The notes under the pieces: model-generated
Told to the model about the DNA's origin: nothing
What the model saw: the letters and a program-made list of their open reading frames with translations, nothing else
The model's database searches: none
In this document: piece by piece, positions 4,956 through 6,314 of the stretch
How positions within the stretch are numbered: the first letter of the stretch is position 1
How the letters are laid out: each line of letters opens with the position of its first letter
Program-made: the position numbers and the translations under genes
From: an uncultured Verrucomicrobiales bacterium
GTDB lineage: Bacteria > Verrucomicrobiota > Verrucomicrobiia > Verrucomicrobiales > Akkermansiaceae
DNA length: 6,314 nt
Assembly: GCA_937969125.1 (NCBI GenBank)
Contig: CALBVA010000160.1
Span: forward strand, 1 to 6,314
Reading direction: 5' to 3'

Positions 4956-6145
4956 TCCGTGACCGGAATGGCCTTGGGGATCTCCTCTTTCTCCGGTTCC
5001 TCGTCCTCTTCAGGCACGATGACCGCTTTCGGGATTTCTTCTTCCTCCTTTTCCTCGGGGACAATGACAGCCTTCCCGGGCTTCACGATGAGCTTGGGCG
5101 GAGCATCAACAGGCGGTGGAAGAGTCTTACGCATCTTAATATCGACGCGTCGGTTTGGAGCCTGGGCATCTTGATCGCCCTCAGTGACGAGAGGTTGAGT
5201 CTTGCCGAGAGGTCGGACGATGATGCGAGAGGCATCCAGCTGGAGAGCCTGGACCAGCCAATCCTTCACGGCCTGTCCGCGTCGTTCGGAAAGGCGGTTA
5301 TTGAAAGCATCACCGCCGAAGAGATCGGTATGGCCCTCAACCCAGCAATACATCTTGGGATTCCGGTCTATGAGCATCGCCACGGTCATCAGAGTGAGGC
5401 GGGCGTCATCGCGGAGAGTGGCTTCATTGTAAGCGAAGAGAAGATCACTGCCGATGGAGGCCTTATTCTTCATGAGATCGCCGGGCGACATCTTGGCGTA
5501 TTCCGCGAGTCCGGTGTAGCCGGTGATTTCTCCGGTCTCAGCATGACCTCCAGCTCCTTTCATGCGGTCCAGTGCGGCGAGGGCGGCCTTGGGATCGATT
5601 TTATCCGCGACCAGCGAGCCCTGATCGACCACGATCTGGCCGGTTTTGGCCTCAGGGAAATCGAGCTGAATCTTCCCCGGATCCGGGATATCCGGGGTGG
5701 CATTGGCCGCGATGGATGGCTTTAAAAGAGTGCCGCTGTCCACGCCCTGGAGCTGCGGCTTCTCGATCTTCATCTTCGGTAGCTCCGGCTCGGCGAGATT
5801 GGTATCGATGTCGATGTCGACATTCTGGATCTCGGCGAGGGCATCATCGGTGTCATCAATAAGTTCCATCTCAGTCTCCGGGCGAATGATGTCCTCCTCC
5901 GGCGGGGCCTCAACCGGGGCTTCATCGAGCATGGGCTCCACGGTGCTGAGACGGATGGGCTGGGTGACGATCTCCCGCGGCTCGGTGATCTCATTCTTAA
6001 TCAGAAAATTCCCCGCCGCGACCAACAAGACCACGTGGGCGGCGAGCGCTAGGATCACGGCCACCAGAAAATACCAGCCGACGCCATCACGCCGTGGTGG
6101 CGTGTAGGTGCTGGAGGAGCCTTCCCAGGAGTATTCGTAATCCAT
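4952..6145 (-). CDS. Membrane-anchored OmpA-domain protein with TonB-like layout
   Basis: A 397-residue protein. A short N-terminal cytoplasmic part with PPRRD precedes one membrane helix (about 22-48, WYFLVAVILALAAHVVLL), so the rest should be periplasmic. Residues ~50-230 are a Pro/Asp/Glu-rich linker. Residues ~232-340 form an OmpA/MotB-type peptidoglycan-binding domain: SDLLFAYNEATL, WVEGHTD (D274), NNRLSERRGQAV (R289), RPLGKTQP and NRRVDI (331-336). D274 and R289 occupy the positions that bind diaminopimelate in OmpA. After it comes an acidic tail with three related units: PGKAVIVPEE-, IPKAVIVPEE- and IPKAIPVTE (355-397). The gene follows an ExbD-like gene end by 82 bases, so it may take TonB's place in an ExbB/ExbD-type motor, linking the inner membrane to the cell wall. 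Specific function unknown. No Shine-Dalgarno sequence precedes the ATG. The long opposite-strand frame at 4943-5725 is a shadow. Confidence 0.9.
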   Translation of the reverse strand: MDYEYSWEGSSSTYTPPRRDGVGWYFLVAVILALAAHVVLLVAAGNFLIKNEITEPREIVTQPIRLSTVEPMLDEAPVEAPPEEDIIRPETEMELIDDTDDALAEIQNVDIDIDTNLAEPELPKMKIEKPQLQGVDSGTLLKPSIAANATPDIPDPGKIQLDFPEAKTGQIVVDQGSLVADKIDPKAALAALDRMKGAGGHAETGEITGYTGLAEYAKMSPGDLMKNKASIGSDLLFAYNEATLRDDARLTLMTVAMLIDRNPKMYCWVEGHTDLFGGDAFNNRLSERRGQAVKDWLVQALQLDASRIIVRPLGKTQPLVTEGDQDAQAPNRRVDIKMRKTLPPPVDAPPKLIVKPGKAVIVPEEKEEEEIPKAVIVPEEDEEPEKEEIPKAIPVTE

Positions 6146-6153
6146 CTGTAGGG

Positions 6154-6181
6154 ACTATAACGTCGTGAAGAGGAGGTGCAA
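6154..6181 (-). promoter_or_regulatory. Candidate sigma-70-type promoter for the OmpA-domain gene
   Basis: On the minus strand TTGCAC (6176-6181) is followed after 16 bases by TATAGT (6154-6159). The predicted transcription start would lie near 6147, only one to a few bases before the ATG at 6145. That would give a leaderless or nearly leaderless message, consistent with the missing Shine-Dalgarno sequence. Match by eye only. Confidence 0.35.
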
Positions 6182-6227
6182 TTCATCGATCCGCGAGATT
6201 TTTTCTGTTTCAGCGGCCTCAGGCCAC

Positions 6228-6314
6228 CTACTTCTTGGGCGTGAGCTGCACAGTTTCAGGAATAGGATTGGCCGGATTCGGCACGGTGGGATCGGGAGTC
6301 TGGAAGATTCTCAA
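6228..6314 (-). CDS. C-terminal end of an ExbD/TolR-like gene (tentative)
   Basis: An open frame enters from the right edge and ends at TAG (6228-6230) after 28 codons in the window. It begins LRIFQTPDPTVP, followed by a proline- and asparagine-rich stretch, and ends VQLTPKK. The hydrophobic LRIF strand followed by a Pro-rich tail resembles the end of ExbD/TolR-type biopolymer transport proteins, which often precede TonB-like or OmpA-domain genes. Only the tail is present, so the family call rests mainly on context, while the existence of a coding frame is better supported. No U-rich terminator follows its stop; the 82-base spacer to the next gene holds the candidate promoter. Confidence 0.5.
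   Translation of the reverse strand: MRIFQTPDPTVPNPANPIPETVQLTPKK

Noticed and set aside
4858..5064. 68-residue leftward frame rich in Arg, Lys and Ser
   Set aside because: It is an out-of-frame reading of the OmpA-domain tail repeats and the 5' part of the CPXCG region; low-complexity basic sequence mirrors the Glu-rich codons.
4943..5725. 260-residue rightward open frame opposite the OmpA-domain gene
   Set aside because: The opposite strand has clear membrane, linker and OmpA motifs. The open antisense frame follows from the codon bias and acidic repeats.
6215..6225. GGCC-TCA-GGCC hairpin just after the ExbD-like stop as a terminator
   Set aside because: The stem is only four pairs and there is no U-run after it on either strand.

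Overview
The window looks like a stretch of chromosome from a GC-rich, Gram-negative bacterium, most likely in the Planctomycetes-Verrucomicrobia-Chlamydiae group, with Verrucomicrobiota my best guess. The clues are a secreted protein with the 'YRVESS ... FYRV' beta-sandwich end common in that group, an EboB-type TatD-like hydrolase paired with a small acidic partner, weak Shine-Dalgarno signals, and an OmpA-domain protein encoded after an ExbD-like gene end. The phylum is an inference from gene content only. No rRNA, tRNA, CRISPR or insertion sequence was seen.

Left part (1-1853): the N-terminal 230 residues of a DUF1853-type protein run leftward off the window edge. Divergently, a two-gene rightward unit encodes a ~91-93 aa protein and an EboB-like TatD-family metal hydrolase 13 bases downstream. 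Middle (1929-2795): a rightward gene for a secreted protein of unknown function. It converges, with only 7 bases between stops, on a leftward gene series.

Right part (2803-6314), all leftward, in transcription order: the last 28 codons of an ExbD/TolR-like gene (tentative); a TonB-like-anchored protein with a peptidoglycan-binding OmpA domain and a repeated acidic tail; a tiny CPXCG-type cysteine-rich protein; a family 2 glycosyltransferase fused to a Rossmann-like domain; and a pRiA4b ORF-3-like protein. The last three are tightly packed and probably co-transcribed.

The most unusual point is the CPXCG gene. Its reading frame carries an in-frame TGA exactly where family members have the second cysteine of a Cys-Cys-Arg-Pro motif. 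The conserved remainder of the family (RPMVL...) continues in the same frame to a normal stop next to the glycosyltransferase start. A hairpin with a GGUC-containing loop begins about 10 bases after the TGA, and its loop starts at +18, much like a bacterial SECIS element. The gene is therefore a candidate selenoprotein. The alternatives are a nonsense mutation or a sequencing error. Other genes here end at TGA, so TGA is not generally reassigned.
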